This document shows positions 33,624-44,410 of a stretch of 64,000 bases of DNA, one piece after another. A model generated the notes under the pieces. It did not search any database, was not told the origin of the DNA, and was given only the letters and a program-made list of their open reading frames with translations. Source of the stretch: Camillea tinctor. Lineage: Eukaryota; Ascomycota; Sordariomycetes; Xylariales; Xylariaceae. The stretch lies in contig MU394057.1 in the NCBI GenBank assembly GCA_022578605.1, positions 796,916-860,915 on the forward strand, written 5' to 3'. Each line of letters opens with the position of its first letter. Position 1 is the stretch's first letter. The position numbers and the translations under genes were made by a program.

Positions 33624-34329
33624 ATGACGACTCGCGTTGGCCTCTCTACGCCGGTGCTTGCACCCTTACTACGTATGTCCATATTCACTCTTCTATCCGC
33701 TCCCCTATAGATAGTTTTAGGTGAGGTAATTACACGCATCGATATATGGATGTAAATCGTACACACATATATATACATATATATATTTATATGCCTCTAC
33801 CGGCACCTTGTCCTTCGTTGCACATATACCAGACACATAAACCAAGGTGCTTCTGACTAACACCCACAACCCTTCCCTTTCCTTCCCTATAGCCGTAACA
33901 GGGACCTTTGCCCTACCCTTCACGGGTTATTTCTTGCTTCTCAGCTTCCGCGTCGTCCGCGAGCGCCTAAGGGACGAGTACTACCTCGGGGACAACTCGG
34001 CGGTGACACGCGAGGGCGCTAAGGGCCGGCAGGCCGCCAACAGCAATAAGCTGTTCCTCGCTACCCGCTGCCACCAGAACTTCGTTGAGAACGTGCCACT
34101 GGCACTCGCGCTCGCGGCAGTTGCCGAGCTCAACGGTGCGGACCGCCGCTCTCTCACGGCTGCCCTCGGCGCGCTCCTGGCTTTCCGCGTTCTCCACGTC
34201 GAGCTGGGGATCCAGCGCAGAGGCGGTTTGGGACTCGGGCGCCCCATAGGTTATTATGGCACGGTGGTGGCGATGGGCGGTTTGGCTGGGTATGCGGCAT
34301 ATCTTGTGAAGGGGTATTGGGGTTTGTGA
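33624..34329 (+). CDS. MAPEG-family membrane protein (microsomal glutathione transferase-like)
   Basis: Exons 33624-33672 and 33893-34329 give 161 residues, typical for the family. The first exon (MTTRVGLSTPVLAPLL) joins in frame across a 220-bp intron with a good CTGACTAAC branch site to PVTGTFALPFTGYFLLLSFRVV. The family block NSNKLFLATRCHQNFVENVPLALALAAVAELNGA matches the MAPEG core (the xRxHxNFxENxP motif), with HVELGIQ and two later hydrophobic helices. Four membrane segments can be counted. MAPEG enzymes conjugate or reduce with glutathione in internal membranes; the substrate here is unknown. Confidence 0.9.
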
Positions 34330-34984
34330 GGAAGGGTGTGTTTTGGGATGGTATGCGACACAAGAATTGGTTACTCAGTAGGTGATAGGTACAGTTTATG
34401 CAGGAACATTGTTCTACATTCTAGAAGGTTGGCGAGATTGATGTAATATCTGTTGATACAACCATGCAGCCAATATTCCGAAATAACGTCTTTGTGTCAT
34501 GGGTTGATTCTCTTACCTAGGTACCTACGCCGAAACTCTAGCAATAGGGGATGGATACAGTTTGAATGTAGGCCATTCCCCCCCTAGCGAAGATTAGAAT
34601 AGAAACATGAAAGTTTTACCAAGCTAGATATTATGCATATAGTTTAGTATTTCTATGACATGTATATATGTATTATAAAACCCCTTTTAGTATTGTATTT
34701 ATCACAAGTCTGCCATCGTTTGTTAACCTTCAGGGGCTAAGAGGAAAAAGGGGGAGAGTCTAGAGAGACCATTAGTTGCCAGTCAACAGCAGATGGCAGA
34801 CAGATGGTAGATGGTCTGAGCTCCCATTTATTTTCCCCACAAATTTCTGTCGCGCGACTTTGATGAACATGGATTATTCTAAGAATTAATTTCTAATTCT
34901 TCTTTCACACACTACCATCACAACCCCTCATTCCTCAAGTCAAAAGAATCTCCTAGCTTGCTTGTTTTAATCCATATCTCCACC
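34330..34984. other. Intergenic between the MAPEG and SWC5 genes
   Basis: AT-rich non-coding DNA with a CCTAGGTA motif at 34516. The last 100 bases are a probable SWC5 leader. Confidence 0.45.
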
Positions 34985-35986
34985 ATGCCACCAGATCCCA
35001 TAATAGAAGATGAATACGCGTCCGAAGAAGACTCGGACTTTGCGCCTGATGCTGCCCCCTCAGACGGTGCTTCAGACGCTTCCGAATCAGACGTTGAAGG
35101 CAACGAACGAGCTGCTTCGCCGAAACGAAAACGTACTGCCGACGACAATGCCGAGGATGCATTCGAGAACTCTGGGGACGAGGCTATAATACAGAAAGGG
35201 AAGAAGCGCCAAAAGAAGACCAAGAGAAAAGAAAACCATGGCGACGATGACGAAGGAGGGGAGGGCGGCCTCATTAAGACCCGGAGTATGCGCGCAGTGG
35301 AAAAAGCTGAGCGCAAGTCTCACGCGATCACCGGACCCGTCACTATCGATGTGGACGACCTATGGGCTAAGATGACAGCTGGACCAATTATACCAACCAA
35401 GAGCGATGCGGGTCAAGAGAAGGAAAACCAACAACCAGTCCAAGACAGCACCGCCGAACAACAAGCGGGCAGGGCGCAGCTCGAAAAGCCCACTGAAGCC
35501 GACCCTCCAGCGATGATCAAAATCAAACGTACATACAATTTTGCGGGCAAGGTGCATACGGAAGAAAAACTGGTACCCCGAGACTCGGCGGAGGCCAAAC
35601 TATATCTCGCTTCCCAAGACCCCAAATCATTAGAGGAAGTTGACGACGAAGACGAGCTTCCCAAACGCAAACCGCGGAAAGCTTTTCGGTCTGCCTTCGA
35701 GCCTATAGCCGAGGGGCTGTCACAACGTTCCGACCTGAATCTGGGCATGAACGTGAGACTGCAGCTCCGAGAACAGACGAAGGGGGCCAACGCCAAGAAG
35801 TTAAACGTCGTTGAAAAGAGTCGTATGGACTGGGCTGGCTTCGTCGACAAGGAGGGTATCAAGGACGAACTCGAGCTCGCCGGGAAGTCCAAAGAGTCGT
35901 ACGCGCACCGACAGGATTTCCTGGCCCGTGTTGAAGCCAAGAAGGAAGAGGAGGCAAGGAGAGCCAGGATTGCTGGGCGCGGCTGA
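34985..35986 (+). CDS. SWC5: SWR1 chromatin-remodelling complex subunit Swc5
   Basis: Subunit of the complex that exchanges H2A for H2A.Z. Intronless, 333 residues. The N-terminal 130 residues are acidic and serine-rich with basic patches (SPKRKRT, KKRQKKTKRK) that can serve as nuclear signals. A DLWAKM block lies in the middle. The conserved BCNT-C domain at about 270-330 contains KLNVVEKSRMDWAGFVDKEG and SKESYAHRQDFLARVE, the hallmark residues of the Swc5/CFDP1 family. The start at 34985 has a CACCATG context. Confidence 0.95.
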   Translation: MPPDPIIEDEYASEEDSDFAPDAAPSDGASDASESDVEGNERAASPKRKRTADDNAEDAFENSGDEAIIQKGKKRQKKTKRKENHGDDDEGGEGGLIKTRSMRAVEKAERKSHAITGPVTIDVDDLWAKMTAGPIIPTKSDAGQEKENQQPVQDSTAEQQAGRAQLEKPTEADPPAMIKIKRTYNFAGKVHTEEKLVPRDSAEAKLYLASQDPKSLEEVDDEDELPKRKPRKAFRSAFEPIAEGLSQRSDLNLGMNVRLQLREQTKGANAKKLNVVEKSRMDWAGFVDKEGIKDELELAGKSKESYAHRQDFLARVEAKKEEEARRARIAGRG

Positions 35987-38545
35987 GAGGGTTCTTCGAC
36001 CTTTCTACCGAAACTGCTTAGCTATTCCCCCTGGATGGTATGCTATTAACATGGCATATCATAGCCGTCCAGAGCTCTCTCTAAGGGGGCTGGCTATAGC
36101 CTCATCATGTATTACTGCAGCTAAGGGGGCTGTTTTGTGCAACGCTTGTGTTACATGGCAGTGATATGAGCTATTCGGTGAAGCGCTGAAGTATTCATCG
36201 ACGCTCCTACTCAGCTTTGCTTACTATAAGCGTTGGTCACCGCCACTATACCCATACTTATGCTAATCACGGACTTAGCTAAAGAGAGCTTACACCAACC
36301 CCTATCAGACCACCAATATACAAAAAAATTGGTTATCAGGTAGGTCGGCACCTTGACGGGAATCGTTAGTTCCATCATGAATTAACGTCAAGGCATTTAC
36401 ATTGGAGCTTGCGAGTTGTTGCGTTGGCAAATAGCACTGTGATGGCTATTGCCCACAAATATCCTCAGCCTGGAGGCAGCAATAATCAAAACAACGGGAC
36501 CACGCCACCCACCTCCGTACTAATGCTTCTATTATACTGGGGTGTCACGCACATAGGTATGCGCGAGTTAGGGACTTGGTGAATCTGTGATGAGCGACGA
36601 GGCATATGATGCTATTACGGGGGCTTTTGGTCCCATACTATCGATACAGTGTAAATCTCATACTCTGATTTCGGCATGACTAGGAATTTATATACCCGCA
36701 TTATTCCTTGACAATATCGGGAATGGGGGTTTGTATGAACCAACAATTGATACGGTTATCTTTCAACGATGGACATCTAGATGCCGTTGAAAAGCACCCC
36801 ACACGTAATAGCAGTCAACGGGCCTTAGCTTCCTAGGCCTTGATGCACTACGGCTCTCGCGGCCTATGATTCATCATTTACTGTGCTATGCTTAATCGGT
36901 ACCACTCAGAAGCGGTGCGTCTCAGTATATGTTCCTGCTTCCCTAGAGATTATTGTGGTGGATGAAGTACTATGTAGGCAATTGTCGTATGGTATGCCGG
37001 AAGTATAGCACCCACCAATATTTGACAAAGGGAAATGAAACTGAGCTAAGGTTTATATTGATGATATCGTCGAAGGTACCTTAGCCTAGTGAGTTTTATA
37101 CTTCTTTAATAGTCAGTACTTTAATTATGATAAATAGAGAATGTTGTCTCTCACTTAAGCACCGGTTCTAAATTCACCCATCTTGATGCTCATGATCTGA
37201 AGTAATCTAACCTTATAAGTTTCTTTGATACACACTACACTCTATCGTGCCATTTAGCTATGAACCATGAAATGAAAGAAACGTATTATATAAGGTTGTT
37301 GACGCACCCTACGCAAAACACGCACTCTCTCCTCCTATTCGTGTCCTGTCCCGACAGAGACCACTAATCTCGAGCCCTACCCTATGATCTAACTACTGCA
37401 GCAGCAACTGCAGAATAACAACCAACATACATAACCTAGAAATGATGACGATGAAGAAAATAACAGCTTAACCTTACATTTTTTCTTCCTCCGCTTCTCT
37501 CCTTCCCTTCATTCTCTCTCCTAACCTAGGCAATTTAGAGGACATTTTAGACTCTACGGTGCTGCTACTCTTATTGCATGGATGGGCATAGCGTCCATCA
37601 CCCGTGTTTACAATCAGGATACATAAGAAAGGAGACATAGCTTGGATACTAACCATACCCAAATATTTAAACATTCATGTGGGTAAGTAATATGTTGGTT
37701 TGGTGTATCCATTTTTGGGTATCCATACAGGTAGACATATCCAATACTTTTCACACCCCGATTGGACAGTCGTTTCTCGGTTACATATGCTGCAGTATTT
37801 ACCCTACGCTCTTCCCACTTTATACAATTATAAGCTCAGTTGAACAAAATATCTAAGGGTCATATAGATCAAGAGAATTGGAGATATGAATTTTCATATT
37901 TCACTGTATACCTAAGTAGATACTGAACTAAGTATTAAGGGATAAAAAAGATATGGAACTACTAAGAGAGTTTTTCATTAAAAGCATGCAACCTATTTCT
38001 ATTATACCTAGCTAAGAACAATACCATCCTTTTCCATCCAGAGGGGGGGCCGCGGGGGGATTTGATAATAAAAAAAAGAAAAACATGCAACGGCAGCCCA
38101 ACACATCCCGACGCCAACATTAATTATTGCTGCTACCTAGAAAATAAAAAAAGCATGTCCATAGTTTTTTTTCTTTTCTTTATCCCCCACCGCTTTTTTG
38201 CTTGCTTGCTTGCTATGACTTATCGCCGGTTTGCCCGTAGAGGAGGCGTATAGATCGACTGAATCCGATCCCCGCGAGTCCACCAAGAACGCCAAGTCCA
38301 ACAAAGAACAGAGCGCCCGTGCCAAGTACCGACAGGCTAGACTTTGGTCAATCTGTCAAAGTTCTACATACTGTATATATGTTCTCTTTTTTTTGGGGTT
38401 CTTTTTTTTTTTAAAGAGGGAGAGAAAGGGGGAGAGGGAGAGGGATATGGTGAGGGAAAAAAAAAATAAAGGAACCTAGGAAGTCTAGGAAAGCAAAAGA
38501 GACATGATGCAATGCAGGGGGTTTTGAGGAGGAGAAAAAGGCAGC
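35987..38545. other. Gene-free stretch, possibly degenerate retroelement DNA
   Basis: No intact frame. Traces include a direct repeat of CTAAGGGGGCTG (36081 and 36122), a frame reading VVDEVLCRQLS near 36951-36986 and one reading VYIDDIV at 37051-37071, which recalls the reverse-transcriptase active-site box. These are weak. GA-rich and poly-T tracts lie at 38380-38480. Confidence 0.35.
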
Positions 38546-40413
38546 TTACGCCTTGTTGTTACGGCCGCAAAGCAATAGCAAGAGGCCACCTATCCAGTCC
38601 ACCAGTATAGTGTGGAGGAACGCCTTCAGCCATTTACCGTCCTTCTTCACATTGTCCAGAGAACGCGCCGAGGAAGATGAGCTCGGGCGCTCATCATTCG
38701 TTTGCTTCTGCAGACTGGCCTCGCCGCCAGCTTCAAGAGATATTGACCTTGCCTCGCTCGCCTCTGTGCTACCCGCGCCGAGAGAGGCACCCTCACTTAT
38801 AACAGGTTCGATTGGAGCAGCGGTAGTGATGTTGGCAGTTCGTGCATCACTGTCTGCTGGGGTTGGCTTAGGGCTGATGTCATCATGTGCGGCTTCAATT
38901 TTATCTTCCGGCTCCATCACAGAATCGTCTAGTGCTGACTGCTCTGTTTCCGACTCATCAGCCCTCGAGTCGTGTGTGTCAGAGGCTTGACAGTCCGAAG
39001 CCTGGCAGCTAGAGTCGTATTTGTGGTCCTTCACCGAGTTCTGATACGATGGATTGTACATGGCAATACCTTCGTCGTCATCACTACCAATAGGTTCAGG
39101 CAGAGCTTCCGACTTTGAAGCAGGTCCGGAATGCTGAATAAGTTGGGCTGGGATTCCATTGCGCCCAGCTGCTTCGTTAAGAGCTTCTTCGTCTTCAGCA
39201 ATGGATTGCAATGAGGCTTCAGCCTCAACATCCTCGGCATCCTCGGCAGTTTGAACCAATTCAGACGAACCCTGGTCATCTTCTGTGTGGGTGCTTTGGT
39301 CTTCAGTAGAAGGCGCACTGGATATCTGAGGCGCCGCATTTTGGGCTTCCTGTTGAGATGTTGAGACCACAGGGGATAGTGGGACACCATCAGCAACCAT
39401 ACGGTCTGCGTCAATGGTAGTGGATAGGCGCCGCACCGCAGCCATGATAGAATCACGGTTCTCCGAGGGGAAATGTTCTAGTTGGGGATCATCAAAATCT
39501 ATTTCGGACTCGTCGGGATATTGAGAGGGCTTGTCGGTGGCTTCCTCTGTGGGCTCATGATGGCCAGGTTCTTTAGTGCTAGGAGTTTCGATATTAATCG
39601 TGGGCCCTCCGAGATACTCATGTGAGAACAGCGGGCCATCATCCACGTTATCAGTCACAGCAACTTCTGAATTGTCGGTGTCTAGTTTAGCAGCATCTTC
39701 GGCTACTTCTTCGGCTGCTTCTTCAGCCGTAGGAGCTCCTTCCGGAATGGGGGTCGAGGATAACAGCGGTGTTTCTGCGCTTCCAGCCTTTTCATCCGGA
39801 ATGGTGGGCTCGGGCGTGGCAGGATCAAGAAGCATGGCAGACTCTGCTACCTCTGCGGCAGTCTCTGCTACCTCCACGGTAGTCTCTGCCGCCTGTGTGG
39901 TAGTTTCTGCTACCTCTGGGGTAGTCTCTGCTACCTTTGCGGTAGTGTCTGCGATTTCAGGAGTCTCTACACCGCTTGGAGAAGCAGGCTCCTCTGGGGC
40001 GCTGACTTGGGGTGCCTCTACTGGAACAATCTCTGGTACAGGCTTGATCAGAGATGGCTTGAGCACATTGTTTACATTTCCCTGGGCATCGGTGACTTAA
40101 AATTATATGTTAGCATATTAACCCCAACAGCGGAATGGCCGTGGAAGTGCTAAGAAAAGGGAGGCTTACCAGTATCGGTGGTTGCGTCTGTTGTCCACCA
40201 ATCGCCAAGCCCTATCCGGAATTTATACTGTATCTCAGAAGTGTCACCGACTTCAACGTCTTTGGTGAAAGAATACTCGCCATGCTCGTTCATTGAGGCA
40301 TCCATCTCTTGAGGTTGCCATGATGGCTCTGAAAATGAGCCAGCAATGAAGACGGGGGGCTTAGTTCCGTCCTTGTGAAAGGTAAAGGTAACGGGGATTT
40401 TCTGAGAGGCCAT
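38546..40413 (-). CDS. CBM48 (AMPK glycogen-binding-like) protein with C-terminal hydrophobic tail
   Basis: Exons 40170-40413 and 38546-40095 give 597 residues. Residues 1-80 form a carbohydrate-binding family 48 / AMPK-beta-like module: PVTFTFHKDGTKPPVFIAGSF, SWQPQEMD, YSFTKDVEVGDTSEIQYKFRIG and DWWTTDATT. The rest is acidic, low in hydrophobics and rich in Ala, Glu, Thr and Pro, with five heptads of the VAETT type at about 45-80 residues into exon 2. The end, WLKAFLHTILVDWIGGLLLLLCGRNNKA, is a hydrophobic tail suited to membrane anchoring. A role linking glycogen or starch-like glucan to a membrane is inference. The domain order matches a common Pezizomycotina protein of unknown function. 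Confidence 0.85.
39840..39944. repeat. 21-bp coding minisatellite, five units
   Basis: Five consecutive 21-bp units in the CBM48-protein gene encode heptads AKVAETT, PEVAETT, TQAAETT, VEVAETA and AEVAESA. Length variation would be in frame. Confidence 0.85.
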
Positions 40414-42593
40414 TGTTCTTTTTTAGGAGAGAGATTGCTGGTATTATGAGTTGTGGTTACCAGTTCATGGCAAAACGGCTGCGAGTTCGTGAATTGGTGA
40501 GGAAGAATTCAGCTTCCCGAGGCTGTTGCTGTTGCTGTTGCTGAACTCGATGGTGATGGGGTTCTTGGAGTACTACGTTGCTCAAAGGTCCATTAGGTAT
40601 CAATGGTAGGTGTTATAGGGTAATTGAGGGGCGGTGTAGACGGCTAAGGTTGGATGTCTATCTGGTTGTGAAAGTAAGGAGAGAGCAAGTGCTACAAGAA
40701 AAGATAATGATGATGATAATAGTAATGGTGAGAGTGGTGGTGGTGGGGGGGTAGTAATAGTAATGGTAGTGGCAACTATAACCTTGAGAGTCAGCGTCTA
40801 CCTCATGGATGTGGACTCAGATGTAAGCCAAAAGGGAGGATATAGCAGGCATTATCCATGTATATCAAGAACGGCCAGCTCGTCCGAACTTTAAGCAAGG
40901 ATATAATAGTAGATAATAGCAACTTACAATTTAGTGGTAAACTCTGTCGAAACTATTCGAACCTATGAGTAGAGTCAATCCTCTCTTATGACAAGGAAGA
41001 GAAGGAGACGAAGGACACTATGTGGACTTGAAGAAAAAAAAAAGAGAGAGAAGGGAGGGGGGGGGGGAGTATTAGTGCTATCGTGTTGGGAGGAAGGATG
41101 TCTACATGTATGTATGTAGGTATGTAAGTACGGTCTAGAGTGCTTGTGTGTGAGGGTCCAGAGTATTGTATTATAAGATGGAATAAAATATACTAAGATA
41201 AAAAAATAAAATAATATAATATAATATAAAATAGGTAAGCCAATATGATACGGTAAACTTCACCGTCAGGTCACTCCGTTGCACTGCAAGACTATTGGAA
41301 AAGCACATAAACCGCCCAGACTCTTCTCTTTCCCAATGATACCCTCAGGAAGTTTGTTACGGGGAGGATCGTCCGGATGGGCATATCAGGATGACAGCGC
41401 TTATTGGTCCCTTGGAAGTGCCGTTGATGTAAAGAAAGACGGTATAGTTAGGTAAAGCAAACTCAACAAATTCTCGGGTCACTCCGGGGACATGCCATCC
41501 CCGCCGTTGACGTGGATCACGCACGCTAGGTGAGGTGGCCAAAAGGCAAGTCAAGACCAAAACAGACATAGGCAGGTCTTTAACTCCGGTACAAGTGGGT
41601 GGGAACATGAGCCCTCCTTTTTTTTTGTATTGTCTTGTCTCTCTATCTATCTCGTCATACTGAATATATTGATATCTCATAATTGAGGTGGTTAGTAGGT
41701 AGGCTGTGCTTATGTTAGGAACCGGAGAAAAAAGAAAGGGGAGGGGGGTCAAAGAAGAGAGGGGGTGTGAATGTTCGGGTATAAGTTATTATTGTTGATG
41801 TTTTTTTTTGTTATCGGTTTACCTTAGCTGTAGAGATAATCAAAAGAGATAAACAGATTGATGATGGATAATGAGTAATGGTGATGTAGATATGATATTG
41901 TGCTACTCTGTCATTACCAGAACGGAGCAGATGGTCCCCCCTCTCTCTGTGGCTTGGAGGATTTATTTTAACCCCCCTAACCACTAAAAACTTAAGTACT
42001 GCCCCACAAGAGCTAACGCCACAGCTGTCAAAGCTTGCTGCCACTGGTCAATGTGTAGCACGTAGTGTAGAAAGAAGGGCATGGCCGCAGGGATTTAACG
42101 TGGTCTCTGCGTTTTCACATGCAGTTTCGATCTGTCGAGCTAATGTAGTGTACACCAACTAGTGTAGGTTTAATGTAGGTTTTATACTACCTTGACTGCT
42201 TACCTCTCTCCACCGAATCCTTTTTCTCCTCTTCCTTCCCACCCTCTCTTTCTTTAGCTGATGATAAATTCTATTCATGTTCTCCCTTTTTTGTTTTTTT
42301 TTTCTCTATTTTCTTCTTTTCTTTTCGTTATTATTTATTATATTCTCTTGAAAAGTATGTTTCATCTAATAAACACAATTGGTCTTGTACTTGTGATTTT
42401 AAATAGTCACAATTGTACTAAATTTCCAGCAGATAAGATCATATTAACCCGGTTGTACTGTCATGACAAGATCAGATCAGATCAGAAATCCAGAAAAAAT
42501 TAACGCATAATTTAAGCGAGGTTTGAATAAAGATCTATGAATAAATATAAATTTATATTTATTTCATAACTTATGATGAGACTAATGCACCTA
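40414..42593. other. Intergenic upstream of the CBM48-protein gene
   Basis: No gene is supported. It holds GTTGCT repeats (about 40525-40542), GGT/GAT-rich DNA (40690-40770), a poly-G run near 41058 and a TC/T-rich tract (42230-42330). A 24-bp perfect AT palindrome is at 42540-42563. Confidence 0.5.
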
Positions 42594-42902
42594 CTATGTT
42601 CTTTCCAAGGTTCTTCTTATCTCTCTGCATCGAAGTATCTCGTCTTTCTCTCTATCTTCGATATCGGATTGGAAGGAAGAAATGGGGAACCTTAAACTGT
42701 ATTTCTGCCGATTCTGCCGGGCGGTGAAGGCGCAGGCAAGGATGATTTCGTCACAAGCCGAAATGATTCGCTGGTTCACTTTAATCGATTTCTTATCCGT
42801 AGAATCTTTCTTATCCATAGCATTTAATTGATTCACACCTAAACTTGGGACTTTGAACTCGATATACAATACAACATCATATTTTATTTTGGCCCAATCC
42901 AT
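42594..42902 (-). CDS. Small ORF of unknown nature, divergent from IWR1
   Basis: ATG-initiated 102-residue frame starting MDWAKIKYDVVLYIEFKVPS, with a charged C-terminus (DIEDREKDEILRCREIRRTLE). It lies only 111 bp from the IWR1 ATG on the opposite strand. No family is recognised and no intron is needed. It could be a real lineage-specific gene, or a frame by chance in the IWR1 upstream region. Confidence 0.3.
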   Translation of the reverse strand: MDWAKIKYDVVLYIEFKVPSLGVNQLNAMDKKDSTDKKSIKVNQRIISACDEIILACAFTARQNRQKYSLRFPISSFQSDIEDREKDEILRCREIRRTLERT

Positions 42903-43013
42903 GCCGCATCACTTAATCACCTAATCACCAAACCTTCAAACTACTAGCTGAATATTTCCTTTCTCTTCACTTTTGTTTTAATTGAATACACAGACTTCGA
43001 CACCAACAACAAA

Positions 43014-44410
43014 ATGTCCGTACCACCACAACTTATTCGCGTGAAGCGCAAGGCGACAGAAGAAACTCCTGTCTCGTATCTCCGTACGCCATCTCCCTCT
43101 CCTCAAAGCCTAGGTCACACCTCAAATCTCTCCCTGGCTAATCGCATTTCCGTGCAGGTGTTCAGGAAAACAAGAGACATAGAAGCGATGTATTTGTATA
43201 TAGGAGACAAGAGCCCGACACCAATCTCGCTGGTCGCCTTCCTGCCGAGCCTCAGAAACCCGTCATTCACTTGTCACAGCCTAGCGATTCGGCACCGGCA
43301 TTCCAGAACACCTCGCGACCAATCACCGACGCCAGCAAGTCCGTAGATGGCAATACTTCCGTTAGCACCTCGCCCGACGTCACCAACACTGTTGGTCCGA
43401 CTCCGGAACCTCGCCGCTTCCACATGTCGCGGAAGGATATGCTGCTTGCCTCCTATCCAGCCGATCCCTATGGGGCCGCCTCCAAGAAAAGATCAGCTCC
43501 CGCGCTATTTGTCGAGCGCAAGATCAAGAAGATATCATCAAGGACTCTAGAGAAATTACACAACGCTGCTGCCGCATCCAGCCTGGCCACAGACGCGCAG
43601 GAGATGGAAGTGGATAAACCAGAAGCTAGGAAGTTCAAGAAACCCGGAGTGGCAAAGCTCGCTCCCAAGTCGGAGACGCCTAAGAAAAAGGCGGAGTTGC
43701 CCAAATCAATGACCGGCAGTTGGAACGTCGACATGGACAAGATGGCTGCCGAGATGGACGCGTACACAATGGAGCAGATTGGACTCAATCTGCAGAGAGA
43801 AAGGGAGGAGAAAGAAAGGAACAAAACATCTACAAACCTGAAATTCAAACCCAAGCCGCCTGCCAAGCGTTATGCGGAACGGCATCCAGAAGAGGTGCAA
43901 AGCCCGGTGGACAAAGCCATGGTAGACGCGGATGCCAACGTGAGCGATAGCGACGACGGCGACTACATCATCGAGACGTACATTCGGGTTCCCGCCAGCA
44001 ATATAGGGGATCAAGTACCGCCTCAGAATGTTGGCCTACTAGTGTTTGACGCGGAACCTGATATGGAGTATTTCTACGGGGAGGGTGATGATAGCGAGGA
44101 CGAGTGGGCTGAAGAGGAAGAGGATGAGAACGGTATGCCTTGGATCCCGGCACTCTGCTAAGCGACGTGCAATATACTAACAATGTCGGTAGCTGAGAAC
44201 TATTACACGGCGGACTACCCTGACGAAGAGGTTGCCTCGGATGACGAGTTCGACCTAAACCCGTACTCTTTCCGGAACGCAAATGCCTCAGATCTCGAAG
44301 AGTACGATATGGACGACGACGATGATGATCCTGCCTTGAGTGACCAGGAGAGTTCGGGGCAGTTCACTACATACATTGGCAGGAATGGCCTCAAGACCAA
44401 CCACTTGTGA
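43014..44410 (+). CDS. IWR1: Iwr1, RNA polymerase II nuclear import factor
   Basis: Iwr1 binds assembled RNA polymerase II and directs its nuclear import. Exons 43014-43083, 43158-44132 and 44193-44410 give 420 residues. The N-terminus PPQLIRVKRKATEETPVSYLR joins across a 74-bp intron to VQENKRHRSDVFVYRRQ, exactly the conserved start of fungal Iwr1. This basic segment is the nuclear localisation region. The acidic Iwr1 domain near the C-terminus has DYIIETYIRV, then DEDENAENYYTADYPDEEV and DDEFDLNPY, interrupted by the second intron. The tail is Asp/Glu-rich. Confidence 0.94.

Noticed and set aside
39576..40100. 174-codon plus-strand frame of Ser/Val/Ala repeats
   Set aside because: It is the mirror of the heptad-repeat exon of the CBM48 protein on the minus strand.
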